A DNA stretch of 37,205 bases from NCBI GenBank assembly GCA_039934635.1, contig JBDTLT010000030.1, positions 1 through 37,205 of the forward strand. Direction: 5' to 3'. This DNA comes from DATLFA01 sp039934635 (GTDB lineage Bacteria > Actinomycetota > Acidimicrobiia > Acidimicrobiales > WLNW01). The notes under the pieces were generated by a model, which was not told the DNA's origin, did no database searches, and saw nothing but the letters and a program-made list of their open reading frames with translations. Position 1 is the stretch's first letter. Each line of letters opens with the position of its first letter. A program made the position numbers and the translations under genes. Shown piece after piece: positions 1 to 7,748 of this stretch.

Positions 1-856
1 CGGGCGCGTGCCCGCCGCCCGCGCCTTCGGTGTGATACGTGTGAATCGTCCGGCCGGCGATGGCCGCGAGCGTCGAATCGACGTAGCCCGCCTCGTTCAG
101 CGTGTCGGTGTGAATTGCCACCTGCACGCCGAATTCGTCGGCGACGGTCAAGCACGCGTCGATAGCCGCCGGCGTCGTGCCCCAGTCTTCGTGGAGCTTG
201 AAGCCCGCCGCACCCGCACGCAGTTGCTCGCGCAGAGCCTCGTGCGACACGGTGTTTCCTTTGCCGAGCAACAGGATGTTGACGGGATACGGGTCGGTGG
301 CCTCGATCATGCGCGCGAGGTTCCATGCACCGGGCGTCACGGTGGTCGCCTTGGTGCCTTCGGCGGGACCAGTGCCGCCGCCGATGAACGTCGTGATGCC
401 CGAAGCCAAACCTTCGTCGATGATCTGCGGGCAGATGAAATGCACATGACAGTCGATGGCGCCCGCCGTGAGGATCTTGCCGTTGCCCGACAGGATCTCG
501 GTGGACGGACCGATGACCAGCGCCGGATCGATGCCGTCCATGGTGTCGGGATTGCCCGCTTTGCCGATGCCACAGATGCGCCCGTCGCGCACACCGATGT
601 CGGCTTTGATCACACCCCAATGGTCGAGGATCACCGCACCGGTGATGACGAGGTCGGGCGCGCCCTCGGCGCGCGTCGCCCGGGACTGCCCCATCGACTC
701 GCGGATGACCTTGCCGCCGCCGAAGATGACTTCGTCGCCGCCCACGCACAGATCGCGCTCGACCCGCACGAACAAGTTGGTGTCGGCGAGACGAATGCGA
801 TCGTCGGTCGTCGGCCCCAGCAATCGGCGGTATGCCTCGCGGCTGATCTCAACCAT
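1..856 (-). CDS. ureC: Urease subunit alpha (C-terminal half outside window)
   Basis: This is the catalytic subunit of urease, which hydrolyses urea to ammonia and carbamate in the cytoplasm. About 285 N-terminal residues of a family length near 570 are present; the rest lies beyond base 1. The nickel-site residues are visible: His137 and His139 in AIDCHVH, Lys220 in GFKLHEDWG (the carbamylated lysine of the family), His249 in AIHTD and His275 in HTYHTEGAGGGHAP. The ATG start overlaps the end of ureB by 8 bp (ATGGTTGA), so translation is probably coupled. It is the third gene of a leftward ureA-ureB-ureC operon. Accessory genes (ureF, G, D) would be expected to the left of the window and cannot be seen. 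Identification is near certain. Confidence 0.97.
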   Translation of the reverse strand, partial: MVEISREAYRRLLGPTTDDRIRLADTNLFVRVERDLCVGGDEVIFGGGKVIRESMGQSRATRAEGAPDLVITGAVILDHWGVIKADIGVRDGRICGIGKAGNPDTMDGIDPALVIGPSTEILSGNGKILTAGAIDCHVHFICPQIIDEGLASGITTFIGGGTGPAEGTKATTVTPGAWNLARMIEATDPYPVNILLLGKGNTVSHEALREQLRAGAAGFKLHEDWGTTPAAIDACLTVADEFGVQVAIHTDTLNEAGYVDSTLAAIAGRTIHTYHTEGAGGGHAP

Positions 857-1160
857 CGATCGCTCCCGCCACGTCGCCGCGGAAGCCGGCGGCGATGCGC
901 GCGCCCGCATAGGCAACGAGATCGACCTCGACGCTGATGCCTGGTTCGAAACGAACCGACGTGCCGGCCGCGATGTCGAGGCGGAACCCGCGCGCGGCGA
1001 CGCGGTCGAACGACAACGCGGGATTGACTTCGGCAAAGTGATAGTGCGAGCCAACCTGCACCGGACGGTCGCCGGTGTTTTCCACGAGCAACGTCACCTT
1101 GGCCCTACCGACATTGAGGGCGATCATGTCGGCGGGACCGATGATCTCTCCGGGAATCAT
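849..1160 (-). CDS. ureB: Urease subunit beta
   Basis: The 103-residue protein matches the usual length of a separate bacterial urease beta chain. It opens with the family-typical MIPGEIIGP and contains VENTGDRPVQVGSHYHFAEVN followed by LDIAAGTSVRFEPG, the strongly conserved core. It is a structural subunit of the (alpha-beta-gamma)3 urease complex and contributes no nickel ligands. The reading frame stays open upstream, but the ATG at 1160 gives the family N-terminus, so the longer version is rejected. It follows ureA by 13 bp and overlaps ureC by 8 bp, consistent with one transcript. Confidence 0.96.
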   Translation of the reverse strand: MIPGEIIGPADMIALNVGRAKVTLLVENTGDRPVQVGSHYHFAEVNPALSFDRVAARGFRLDIAAGTSVRFEPGISVEVDLVAYAGARIAAGFRGDVAGAIDG

Positions 1161-1173
1161 GCGAGTCGCCGCG

Positions 1174-1476
1174 TCACGGAATCGGGTGGTGGAGCGTGAC
1201 GAGTTTGGTGCCATCGGGAAAGGTGGCCTCGACTTGCACCTCTTCCAACATTTCGGGCACACCGTCCATGACGTCGTCGCGCGCGAGCACCGTGCGTCCA
1301 TGCTGCATGAGGTCGACAACGCTGCGGCCATCGCGCGCTCCTTCGAACACCCACGACGACAGCACGGCAACCGACTCGGGATAATTGAGCCGTAAGCCGC
1401 GCGCTCGACGTTGACGCGCGAGCTCAGCGGCGACGTGAACGAGAAGCTTCTCTTGCTCGTGCGCAGAGATCAACAT
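1174..1476 (-). CDS. ureA: Urease subunit gamma
   Basis: The 100-residue protein is the gamma subunit of urease. Family hallmarks are visible along the whole chain: LISAHEQEKLLVHVAAELARQRRARG near the N-terminus, LNYPESVAVLS in the middle, VLARDDVMDGVPEMLEEVQVEATFPDGTKLVTLHHPI at the end. Its full length is normal for a gamma subunit not fused to beta. It is the first gene of the leftward ureABC operon and faces the rightward urea-transporter operon, so both uptake and hydrolysis of urea start from the same intergenic region (1477-1658). Confidence 0.97.
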   Translation of the reverse strand: MLISAHEQEKLLVHVAAELARQRRARGLRLNYPESVAVLSSWVFEGARDGRSVVDLMQHGRTVLARDDVMDGVPEMLEEVQVEATFPDGTKLVTLHHPIP

Positions 1477-1513
1477 GCGCGCAGTATCGCGTGAGGTTCA
1501 CGTCACTGGCCAC

Positions 1514-1534
1514 GTGTTGACATGTTGTTAACAC
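1514..1534. promoter_or_regulatory. Imperfect palindrome, candidate operator of ureABC / urtABCDE
   Basis: The 21-bp stretch has arms GTGTTgACA and TGTtAACAC (8 of 9 positions pair) around a 3-bp centre. It lies in the short region between the divergent urease and urea-transporter operons. It also contains TTGACA (1517-1522), which could serve as a -35 box for urtA, but I see no good -10 at the right distance. The layout TTGAC-N6-TTAAC loosely resembles the GTnAC-N6-GaAAC pattern of actinobacterial GlnR sites, which would fit nitrogen control. That assignment is inference. Confidence 0.45.
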
Positions 1535-1551
1535 TTCTCGCAGTAGAGAAG
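1534..1551. promoter_or_regulatory. Short perfect inverted repeat next to the ureA/urtA palindrome
   Basis: CTTCTC and GAGAAG form a perfect 6-bp inverted repeat around a 6-nt centre, GCAGTA. It directly abuts the larger palindrome at 1514-1534, sharing one base with it. It could be a second operator half or a small hairpin in an untranslated leader of urtA, which would begin around here. Chance occurrence is possible for a repeat this short. Confidence 0.25.
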
Positions 1552-1658
1552 CCAGATTCGCATCAGCTGTTCTTTACACACGGGAAATCTCGCGGCAAAC
1601 CAACCGAAACCGCGTCTTCGTAGGTTCGGCCGCCACCAACCCAAGGGAGAAGGATTTG

Positions 1659-2906
1659 ATGCAACGACGGCAATGGCGATGGCTCGCGATTGTGCTCACT
1701 GCGGTCGCATTGGTGACAGCGGCATGTGGTGATGACAGCGGCGGCGCAGCCACCACCAATGAAGGCGGATCGGCCGGTACCGCCGCCAGCGGTGACACCA
1801 TCAAGGTGGGAATCCTTCATTCATTGAGCGGCACGATGTCCATCAGTGAGGTGACAGTCAAGAACTCCGAACTCATGGCCATCGACGAAATCAATGCGGC
1901 GGGCGGTGTGCTCGGCAAGAAGATCCAACCGGTGATCGAAGACGGTGCATCCGACTGGCCGACCTTCGCCGAGAAGGCGAAGAAGCTGATCCAGGTGGAC
2001 AAGGTCGCGACAGTGTTCGGCGGTTGGACGTCGGCGAGCCGTAAGGCGATGTTGCCGGTGTTCGAGGAGACCAAGGGCCTGTTGTGGTATCCGGTGCAAT
2101 ACGAAGGTCTCGAGGCTTCGCCGAACATCTTCTACACGGGCGCAACCACGAACCAGCAGATCATCCCCGCGCTCGATTATCTGAAGGCGCAAGGCAAGAC
2201 CAAGATCTACCTCGTCGGCAGCGACTACGTGTTCCCACGTACCGCGAACAAGGAGATCAAGGCGTACGCCGCGGCCAACGGCATGACGATCCTCGGTGAG
2301 GAATACAAGCCACTCGGTGACACCGAGTTCGAGACGATCGTCAACAAGCTTGTCGCCGCCAAGCCCGATGCGGTGTTCAACACCCTCAACGGCGACAGCA
2401 ACGTCGCGTTCTTCAAGCAACTCGACGGCAAGAACCTGAAGGCCAAGGACATGTTGACGGTTTCGGTTTCGATCGCCGAAGAAGAGGTCAAGAGCATCGG
2501 CCCGAAGTACCTCACCGATCACCTCGTTGCCTGGAACTACTACCAGACGACCGACAACCCGGCGAACAAGAAGTTCGTCGAAGCGTTCAAGGCGAAGTAC
2601 GGCAACGACAAGGTCACCTCTGACCCGATGGAAGCCGGCTACACCGCGGTCTACCTGTGGAAGGCATCTGTCGAGAAGGCAGGTAGCACCGACGTCGAGA
2701 AGGTGAAGGCCGCATCGAAGGGCATCACGTTCGAGGCGCCGGAAGGCAAGGTCACCATCGACGGTGAGAACCAGCACGTCTACAAGACCGCTCGCATCGG
2801 CCTCATCGGCAGTGACGGTCAGATCAAAGAGGTGTGGAACTCCGGTTCGCCGGTCAAGCCTGATCCGTACCTCAAGGGCTACCCCTGGGCGGCCGGTCTG
2901 TCGTAG
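1659..2906 (+). CDS. urtA: Urea ABC transporter substrate-binding lipoprotein
   Basis: The 415-residue protein is the periplasmic-face urea receptor of the Urt transporter. It has a lipoprotein signal: basic MQRRQWR, a hydrophobic stretch, then a lipobox ending VTAAC with Cys23 as the lipidated residue, followed by a Gly/Ala/Thr-rich linker. The mature part begins IKVGILHSLSGTMSISE, and later has GGWTSASRKAMLPVFE and LWYPVQYEGLE, typical of UrtA rather than of branched-chain amino-acid receptors. An in-frame TTG precedes the ATG, but AAGGGAGAAGG at 1643-1653 is best spaced for the ATG at 1659. It heads urtABCDE and sits 28 bp before urtB. Confidence 0.95.
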   Translation: MQRRQWRWLAIVLTAVALVTAACGDDSGGAATTNEGGSAGTAASGDTIKVGILHSLSGTMSISEVTVKNSELMAIDEINAAGGVLGKKIQPVIEDGASDWPTFAEKAKKLIQVDKVATVFGGWTSASRKAMLPVFEETKGLLWYPVQYEGLEASPNIFYTGATTNQQIIPALDYLKAQGKTKIYLVGSDYVFPRTANKEIKAYAAANGMTILGEEYKPLGDTEFETIVNKLVAAKPDAVFNTLNGDSNVAFFKQLDGKNLKAKDMLTVSVSIAEEEVKSIGPKYLTDHLVAWNYYQTTDNPANKKFVEAFKAKYGNDKVTSDPMEAGYTAVYLWKASVEKAGSTDVEKVKAASKGITFEAPEGKVTIDGENQHVYKTARIGLIGSDGQIKEVWNSGSPVKPDPYLKGYPWAAGLS

Positions 2907-2934
2907 ATAAATAGACGAGAACAGTGGTAGTGCG

Positions 2935-3816
2935 ATGAGCAGCTATTTCTCGCAGTTCTTCACGGGTATCAGCCTTGGTGCTGTGCTCCTCTTGATCGCC
3001 ATGGGGCTGACGTTCACCTTCGGACAGATGAACGTCATCAACATGGCCCACGGGGAACTCATCATGGCGGGCGCCTACACCGTGTTCATGCTGCAAGGTC
3101 CGCTCGGCGAGACCGGATCGTTGCTCATCGCACTACCCGTCGCGTTCGTTACTGCGGGCGCGATCGGGTTGGTGTTGGAGGTCGTCCTCATCAGACGGCT
3201 CTACGGACGCCCACTCGACACGTTGTTGGTGACATGGGGCATCAGCTTGATGCTGCAGCAATTGGCCCGTGATTTGTTCGGCGCCCCCAACGTGCAAGTC
3301 AACGCGCCGGACTGGTTGCGCGGCGGTGTCGAAGTGTTCGGCACCGTTGTCGCCAAGTCACGCTTGTTCACTATTGCTCTGGCCATCGCATGCTTGGCCA
3401 TGATCTGGTTCTTCCTCAATCGTCTCGCGCAGGGCCGGCGGATGCGGGCAGTCATGCAGAACCGTCCGCTCGCCGCGTGCGCGGGTATACCAACCGATCA
3501 AGTCGACCGGTTGACCTTCTTCATCGGGTCCGGCCTTGCCGGGGTCGCCGGCGTGGCGCTCACGTTGCTCGGTTCGATCGGCCCCACACTCGGTACCAAC
3601 TACATCGTCGATGCATTCCTCGTGGTCGTCGTGGGCGGCCTCGGGCATCTTCGTGGCGCAGTGATCGCGGCGCTCGCACTTGGTCTGATGAACTCGTTCG
3701 TCGAGTACTGGACATCGGGCAGCATCGCGAAAGTCGTGGTGTTCGTGGGCATCGTTGCCTTCTTGCAAGTCCGCCCGCAAGGGATCGTCGTACTCCGAAC
3801 GCGAGGCTTGACGTGA
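2935..3816 (+). CDS. urtB: Urea ABC transporter permease UrtB
   Basis: The 293-residue integral membrane protein has about eight hydrophobic segments and belongs to the LivH-like branched-chain permease family. Characteristic stretches are GMTFTFGQMNVINMAHGELIM-like text near residues 22-45 (here GLTFTFGQMNVINMAHGE), RPLDTLLVTWGISLMLQQ, and VVVGGLGHLRGAVIAALALGL near the C-terminus. The last matches the loop that contacts the ATPase subunits. Unlike many UrtB proteins it has no long N-terminal periplasmic extension, so it is at the short end for the family. Its stop codon overlaps the GTG of urtC by 3 bp (GTGA), indicating coupling. Confidence 0.94.
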   Translation: MSSYFSQFFTGISLGAVLLLIAMGLTFTFGQMNVINMAHGELIMAGAYTVFMLQGPLGETGSLLIALPVAFVTAGAIGLVLEVVLIRRLYGRPLDTLLVTWGISLMLQQLARDLFGAPNVQVNAPDWLRGGVEVFGTVVAKSRLFTIALAIACLAMIWFFLNRLAQGRRMRAVMQNRPLAACAGIPTDQVDRLTFFIGSGLAGVAGVALTLLGSIGPTLGTNYIVDAFLVVVVGGLGHLRGAVIAALALGLMNSFVEYWTSGSIAKVVVFVGIVAFLQVRPQGIVVLRTRGLT

Positions 3817-4931
3817 AAGCCAAATCGTTACGCAGTCATACGCTGTTCGTACTCGTCGGTCTCCTGTTGGTGTTTGGCGCACCATCGCTACTTTCCGATT
3901 TCCGACTCAGTCTGCTCGCGAAATACCTGTGCTTCGCCATCCTCGCGATCGGCGTCGATCTCTCATGGGGATACGGCGGCATGCTGGCGCTCGGCCAGGG
4001 CGTGTTCTTCGGCCTCGGCGGCTACTGCATGGGTATGTACCTCAAGCTCAAGTCGGCCGGCCCCGGACAGTTGCCCGACTTCATGACATGGAGCGGCGTC
4101 GACAAGCTCCCCGCGTTGTGGAAGCCGTTCCGCTACGCGTGGTTCGCGCTGCCGATGGCGGTGTTGTTGCCGGCGTTCGTGGCATGGATGTTGGGTTCAC
4201 TCATCTTCCGTCAGCGCGTGCGCGGCGCGTACTTCGCCATCCTCACGCAAGCGCTTGCTGTTGCATTCGTGACGCTTCTCGTCGGCCAACAAGGCCTCAC
4301 CGGTGGCACCAACGGCTTGACGAACGTCCGCGACTTGCTCGGGCTCAACCTGCGCGACAGCGGTGATCGTCACGTGCTATATCTCATAGTCGTCGGCGTT
4401 CTCGGCGTCGTGTTCATCATCGCCCGCCAGTTGGTGCGCAGCCGCTACGGACGTCTGCTCGTCGCAGTGCGCGACGGTGAGGATCGCGTGCGCTTCCTCG
4501 GCTACGACCCCGCGAAGGTCAAGACCTCGGCGTTCGCCATCTCCGCCGGCATGGCGGGGCTCGCCGGCGCGCTGTTCGTACCCGTCGTCGGCATCATCTC
4601 GCCCGCATTGCTCGGTGTCGTGCCGTCGATCGAGATGGTCATCTGGGTCGCCGTCGGTGGCCGCGCCACGATCTACGGTGCGGCGCTCGGCGCGGTCGTG
4701 GTCAATTGGGCGAAGACGAACCTCTCCGAACGCTATCCATCGGGGTGGCTCTACTTCCAGGGCGCGCTCTTCGTCATTGTGATGATGTTCGCCCCGCGCG
4801 GCCTCGCCGGTATTCGCAGCACCGTCAGCGGCACCGTCGCCCACCTACGAGCCCGCTTCGATTGGCGCGACCGCTCCTCGGGAGCCGGGTCGAGCACCGA
4901 CGTCATCGACCGTGCGGAGGCCGTGGCGTGA
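3813..4931 (+). CDS. urtC: Urea ABC transporter permease UrtC
   Basis: The 372-residue LivM-like permease is the partner of UrtB in the inner-membrane channel for urea. Recognisable stretches are DLSWGYGGMLALGQGVFFGLGGYCMGMYL in the first third, GQQGLTGGTNGLTN in the middle and the loop RDGEDRVRFLGYDPAKVKTSAFAISAGMAGLAGALF, which is the ATPase-coupling region of this family. About nine to ten membrane segments are present. The frame is open far upstream, but the GTG at 3813 overlaps the urtB stop and yields the normal N-terminus. The 3' end overlaps urtD by 4 bp (GTGA). Confidence 0.94.
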   Translation: MKAKSLRSHTLFVLVGLLLVFGAPSLLSDFRLSLLAKYLCFAILAIGVDLSWGYGGMLALGQGVFFGLGGYCMGMYLKLKSAGPGQLPDFMTWSGVDKLPALWKPFRYAWFALPMAVLLPAFVAWMLGSLIFRQRVRGAYFAILTQALAVAFVTLLVGQQGLTGGTNGLTNVRDLLGLNLRDSGDRHVLYLIVVGVLGVVFIIARQLVRSRYGRLLVAVRDGEDRVRFLGYDPAKVKTSAFAISAGMAGLAGALFVPVVGIISPALLGVVPSIEMVIWVAVGGRATIYGAALGAVVVNWAKTNLSERYPSGWLYFQGALFVIVMMFAPRGLAGIRSTVSGTVAHLRARFDWRDRSSGAGSSTDVIDRAEAVA

Positions 4932-5719
4932 GCGTTCCTTTGCTCGAAGTGCGCGGGCTCGAAGTCGTCTTCGACGGCTTCCGCGCCATCGATGGTGTCG
5001 ACTTCACCGTCAACGAAGGCGAGTTGCGCTTCTTGATCGGACCCAACGGCGCCGGCAAGACCACACTCGTCGACGTCGTCACCGGGCTCACCAAACCGGC
5101 CGGCGGCAGCGTCAGCTGGAACGGCGGCCAACTGAACTCCGTGACCGGGTCGGGCATCGAGCTCATCGGGATGCGTGAGTTCGACATCGTGCGTCTCGGC
5201 ATCGGGCGTACGTTTCAGACCGCATTCGTGTTCGAACAACTCAGCGTGATCGACAATCTCGATCTCGCGGCGACCTACCGGACGCGCTCGCGCTCACTGT
5301 TGCGCCGACGCCGTCACGTCGACGCTCGCATCACCGACACGCTCGAGACGATCGGGTTGATGGATCTCGCCGAGCGCCCTGCCGCGGTGCTGTCGCACGG
5401 CCAACGGCAATGGCTCGAGATCGGCATGTTGCTGGTGCAGGATCATCAACTGTTGCTCCTCGATGAGCCGGTCGCCGGTATGAGCAAGAGTGAGCGCCGT
5501 CGCACCGGCGAACTGCTGCAACAGATCGCGAAGGATCGGACCGTGGTGGTCATCGAACACGACATGGACTTCCTCCGCGACTTCGCCAGCGTCGTCACCG
5601 TGCTTCACGAAGGACGGCTGCTGTGCGAAGGATCGGTGGGCGAAGTGCAGTCCGATCCGCGTGTGCAAGAGGTCTACCTCGGTCGCAACAAGAGCCCCGC
5701 CGCGGCAGAGGCGGTCTGA
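4928..5719 (+). CDS. urtD: Urea ABC transporter ATP-binding protein UrtD
   Basis: The 263-residue ATPase energises urea import. It has Walker A GPNGAGKT at residues 38-45, the UrtD-typical signature LSHGQRQWLEIGM (His replaces the usual second Gly of LSGGQ), Walker B LLLLDEPVAGM and the switch HDMDFL. It begins at a GTG that overlaps the urtC stop by 4 bp; longer in-frame extensions are only shadow sequence inside urtC. One base separates its stop from urtE. The long basic patch RTRSRSLLRRRRH in the helical region is unremarkable for GC-rich genomes. Confidence 0.95.
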   Translation: MSVPLLEVRGLEVVFDGFRAIDGVDFTVNEGELRFLIGPNGAGKTTLVDVVTGLTKPAGGSVSWNGGQLNSVTGSGIELIGMREFDIVRLGIGRTFQTAFVFEQLSVIDNLDLAATYRTRSRSLLRRRRHVDARITDTLETIGLMDLAERPAAVLSHGQRQWLEIGMLLVQDHQLLLLDEPVAGMSKSERRRTGELLQQIAKDRTVVVIEHDMDFLRDFASVVTVLHEGRLLCEGSVGEVQSDPRVQEVYLGRNKSPAAAEAV

Positions 5720-5720
5720 G

Positions 5721-6413
5721 ATGCTCGCTGCCGAAGGTCTGCACGTCTCACGAGGCCGCACCCGTGTGCTTTTCGGCGTTTCGATCGAGGTGCCGGCCGG
5801 CTCGCTCGTCTGTGTCATGGGGCGCAACGGCGTCGGAAAGACAACGCTCTTGAACACGTTGATGGGCGTGCTCGCACCGACTCGCGGGCACGTCACGTTC
5901 GACGGGCACGACATCACGCGCGCCAAGACGCACAAACGCATCCGCGCCGGTATCGGCTATGTGCCTCAGGGGCACGGCGTGTTTCCTCAGCTGACGGTGT
6001 GGGAGAACCTCACCGTCGTGCTCGAGGCGACAAAGCATCGTGACGCGACCGCCGTGGACGAGGCGCTCGAGCTGTTTCCGCGCCTCAAGCCCATGCTCAA
6101 ACGCAAGGCCGGCTTTCTGTCGGGTGGGCAGCAACAGCAGCTGGCGATCGGCCGCGCGCTCATCACGCGGCCCCGCTTGCTCGTTCTCGACGAACCCACC
6201 GAAGGCATTCAGCCGTCGATCATCGAAGAGATCGAAGAGGCGATCGCGGCCTTGCACGCCGGCGGACTATCGATCCTCCTCGTCGAGCAGTACCTCGACT
6301 TCGCCTTGCGCCTGGCGGACAGCTTCGTGATCCTCGAGCGGGGCGAAGTGGTGCGCACCGGTGCGCGGAGCGACCTCCACGACGAGTCGGTCCGCCGCCT
6401 ACTCGCGGTCTAG
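5721..6413 (+). CDS. urtE: Urea ABC transporter ATP-binding protein UrtE
   Basis: The 230-residue protein is the second ATPase of the urea transporter, of LivF type. It shows Walker A GRNGVGKTTL (about residues 34-43), the YVPQGHGVFPQLTVWENL segment typical of UrtE (its counterpart in LivF is YVPEgR), signature LSGGQQQQLAIGRAL and Walker B LLVLDEPTEGIQPSI. It is the last gene of urtABCDE. The 38 bp between its stop and the next gene contain only a weak 5-bp hairpin (TCACC...GGTGA, 6421-6436), which is not convincing as a terminator. Confidence 0.95.
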   Translation: MLAAEGLHVSRGRTRVLFGVSIEVPAGSLVCVMGRNGVGKTTLLNTLMGVLAPTRGHVTFDGHDITRAKTHKRIRAGIGYVPQGHGVFPQLTVWENLTVVLEATKHRDATAVDEALELFPRLKPMLKRKAGFLSGGQQQQLAIGRALITRPRLLVLDEPTEGIQPSIIEEIEEAIAALHAGGLSILLVEQYLDFALRLADSFVILERGEVVRTGARSDLHDESVRRLLAV

Positions 6414-6439
6414 CGGCAATTCACCCACGGCGGTGAGGG

Positions 6440-6445
6440 TAGCGT
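6440..6445 (+). promoter_or_regulatory. Candidate -10 box of a leaderless transcript
   Basis: TAGCGT fits the actinobacterial TAnnnT -10 pattern and ends 6 nt before the ATG at 6452. There is no Shine-Dalgarno sequence in that space, so a transcript would start at or next to the start codon. The call rests on pattern and spacing only. Confidence 0.35.
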
Positions 6446-6451
6446 CGCGCG

Positions 6452-6931
6452 ATGGACGACATTGCCTCGGAAACGATCGACTACATCGCGCTGCGCCGCC
6501 TACAGGACGCCTACGCCGACATTGCCAGCCGCCGGGCGTGGAGCGAGCTGCACGACATCTTCCTGCCCGACGTGGTCGTCACCGTCGACCGTCGCGTGGA
6601 CTCGCCGCTCGAAATGGTCGGGCCCGACGCCGTGGGCGAATTCATCGGCAACGCCATTGCGCATCTCGACTTCTTCGAGTTCGTGATTCTCAATACGCGA
6701 GTGTTCATCGGCCACGACGGTGACCCCGACCTAGCCGCAGCGCGCATGTACATCAACGAGCTGCGCCACGACGCGGGCGCCGGTCGCTTCACTCACGCAT
6801 ACGGCATCTATCACGACGTCTATCGCCGCCGCGACGGCCGGTGGTGGTTCGCCCGTCGCCGCTATCACTCGCTCGCTCGTACCGGCCGAGACGCCGAGGT
6901 CTTCGCGTTCCCCGAAGGCAACGTGTTCTGA
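6452..6931 (+). CDS. SnoaL-like / NTF2-fold protein
   Basis: The 159-residue protein has the features of the SnoaL-like branch of the NTF2 superfamily: an N-terminal helix IALRRLQDAYADIASRRAWSELHDIFLPDVVVTVD, a central SPLEMVGPDAVGEFIGNAIAHLDFFEFVILNTRVFI and a C-terminal strand pair GIYHDVYRRRDGRWWFARRRYHSLAR. Members are small conical-barrel proteins that act as isomerases, cyclases, dehydratases or simple binding proteins; the substrate cannot be read from sequence. It lies alone between the urea transporter and an opposing SDR gene (8-bp gap), so it is probably a single-gene unit with a leaderless-type promoter. Confidence 0.8.
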   Translation: MDDIASETIDYIALRRLQDAYADIASRRAWSELHDIFLPDVVVTVDRRVDSPLEMVGPDAVGEFIGNAIAHLDFFEFVILNTRVFIGHDGDPDLAAARMYINELRHDAGAGRFTHAYGIYHDVYRRRDGRWWFARRRYHSLARTGRDAEVFAFPEGNVF

Positions 6932-6939
6932 TTGCTGGC

Positions 6940-7713
6940 TCAGGCCGGCATGTGCTTGCCGCCGTCGACCACGAGCACTTGACCCGTGATGAATGCCGCC
7001 TCGTCGGTGGCGAAGAACACTGCTGCGCCCGTCAGATGTTCGGGGCCGAGTTGTCCCCTCACCGCTTGGCGCTGCGCCAGCATCTCGAGGATCGATGAGT
7101 CGATGACCGTTCGCGTCGCCTCGGTGTCGATGACACCAGGCGCGATGCAGTTGACCGTGATGTTCCATTGGCCGAGCTGCGCCGCCATGTATTTGGTCAG
7201 CCCGACGACGCCCCACTTGCTCATCGCGTAGTTGTAGGAGTTGAGGCCGGTGAAGGTTTCGGTGACCGACGGCGTGTAGTTGTACGCCGCGCCGGATGAT
7301 TGGTTGATGATGCGGCCGCCACCTCGATCGACCAGGAACGGCGCAACGGCTTTGCTCATCAGCCACACGCCGGTGAGGTTCACGTCCATGACGCGCTGCA
7401 GGTACGCGAGGCTCTGATCGGTCGGATTCCAGTCGCCGTAGATCGCCGCGTTGTTCACGAGGATGTCGATACCGCCGAAATGCTCGGCCGCGGCCCGCGC
7501 TGCAGCTTCGGTCGACTCTTCAGAAGCGACGTCGGTGGCAACGACGTAGACGTCGCCCAGCGCGCCCAGCGCGGTCGCCGCGTCGGCGGCGCGATCTTCA
7601 CGGACCTCGGCGAGGACGACCCGCGCCCCTTCACGTACGAAACGTTCGGCGTATGCGTAGCCGATGCCGCGACCTGCGCCGGTGACGACTGCGACCTTGC
7701 CCTCGAGCCTCAT
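6940..7713 (-). CDS. SDR family oxidoreductase
   Basis: The 257-residue classical short-chain dehydrogenase/reductase binds NAD(P) through TGAGRGIG at residues 11-18 and has NNAAIYG further on. The catalytic Ser lies in INQSSGAAYNY and the catalytic Tyr/Lys in YNYAMSKWG. The C-terminal GQVLVVDGGKHMPA is also family-typical. An acidic pair does not clearly follow the second strand (VVLAEVRED), so cofactor preference for NAD over NADP is likely but unproven. It is leftward, downstream of an MptB-like gene, with 35 bp between them that contain a GC-rich palindrome overlapping the ribosome-binding region. Substrate unknown. Confidence 0.9.
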   Translation of the reverse strand: MRLEGKVAVVTGAGRGIGYAYAERFVREGARVVLAEVREDRAADAATALGALGDVYVVATDVASEESTEAAARAAAEHFGGIDILVNNAAIYGDWNPTDQSLAYLQRVMDVNLTGVWLMSKAVAPFLVDRGGGRIINQSSGAAYNYTPSVTETFTGLNSYNYAMSKWGVVGLTKYMAAQLGQWNITVNCIAPGVIDTEATRTVIDSSILEMLAQRQAVRGQLGPEHLTGAAVFFATDEAAFITGQVLVVDGGKHMPA

Positions 7714-7724
7714 GCGATCGCCGC

Positions 7725-7742
7725 CCTCTCCCCCGGGAGAGG
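7725..7742. promoter_or_regulatory. GC-rich palindrome covering the SDR ribosome-binding region
   Basis: CCTCTCCC and GGGAGAGG are perfect 8-bp arms around CC. The palindrome lies between the end of the MptB-like gene and the start of the SDR gene, both leftward. On the coding strand it contains GGGGGAGAGG, the only good Shine-Dalgarno candidate for the SDR ATG, about 11 nt upstream. It could be a rho-independent-like stop for the upstream gene, a hairpin masking the ribosome site, or an operator. No T-run follows. Confidence 0.35.
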
Positions 7743-7748
7743 AGAGTG

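Noticed and set aside
8..937. Long rightward open frame opposite ureC and ureB
   Set aside because: It is antisense shadow of two certain urease genes; GC-rich codon bias keeps the opposite frame open. The protein is Arg/Asp-rich with no family features.
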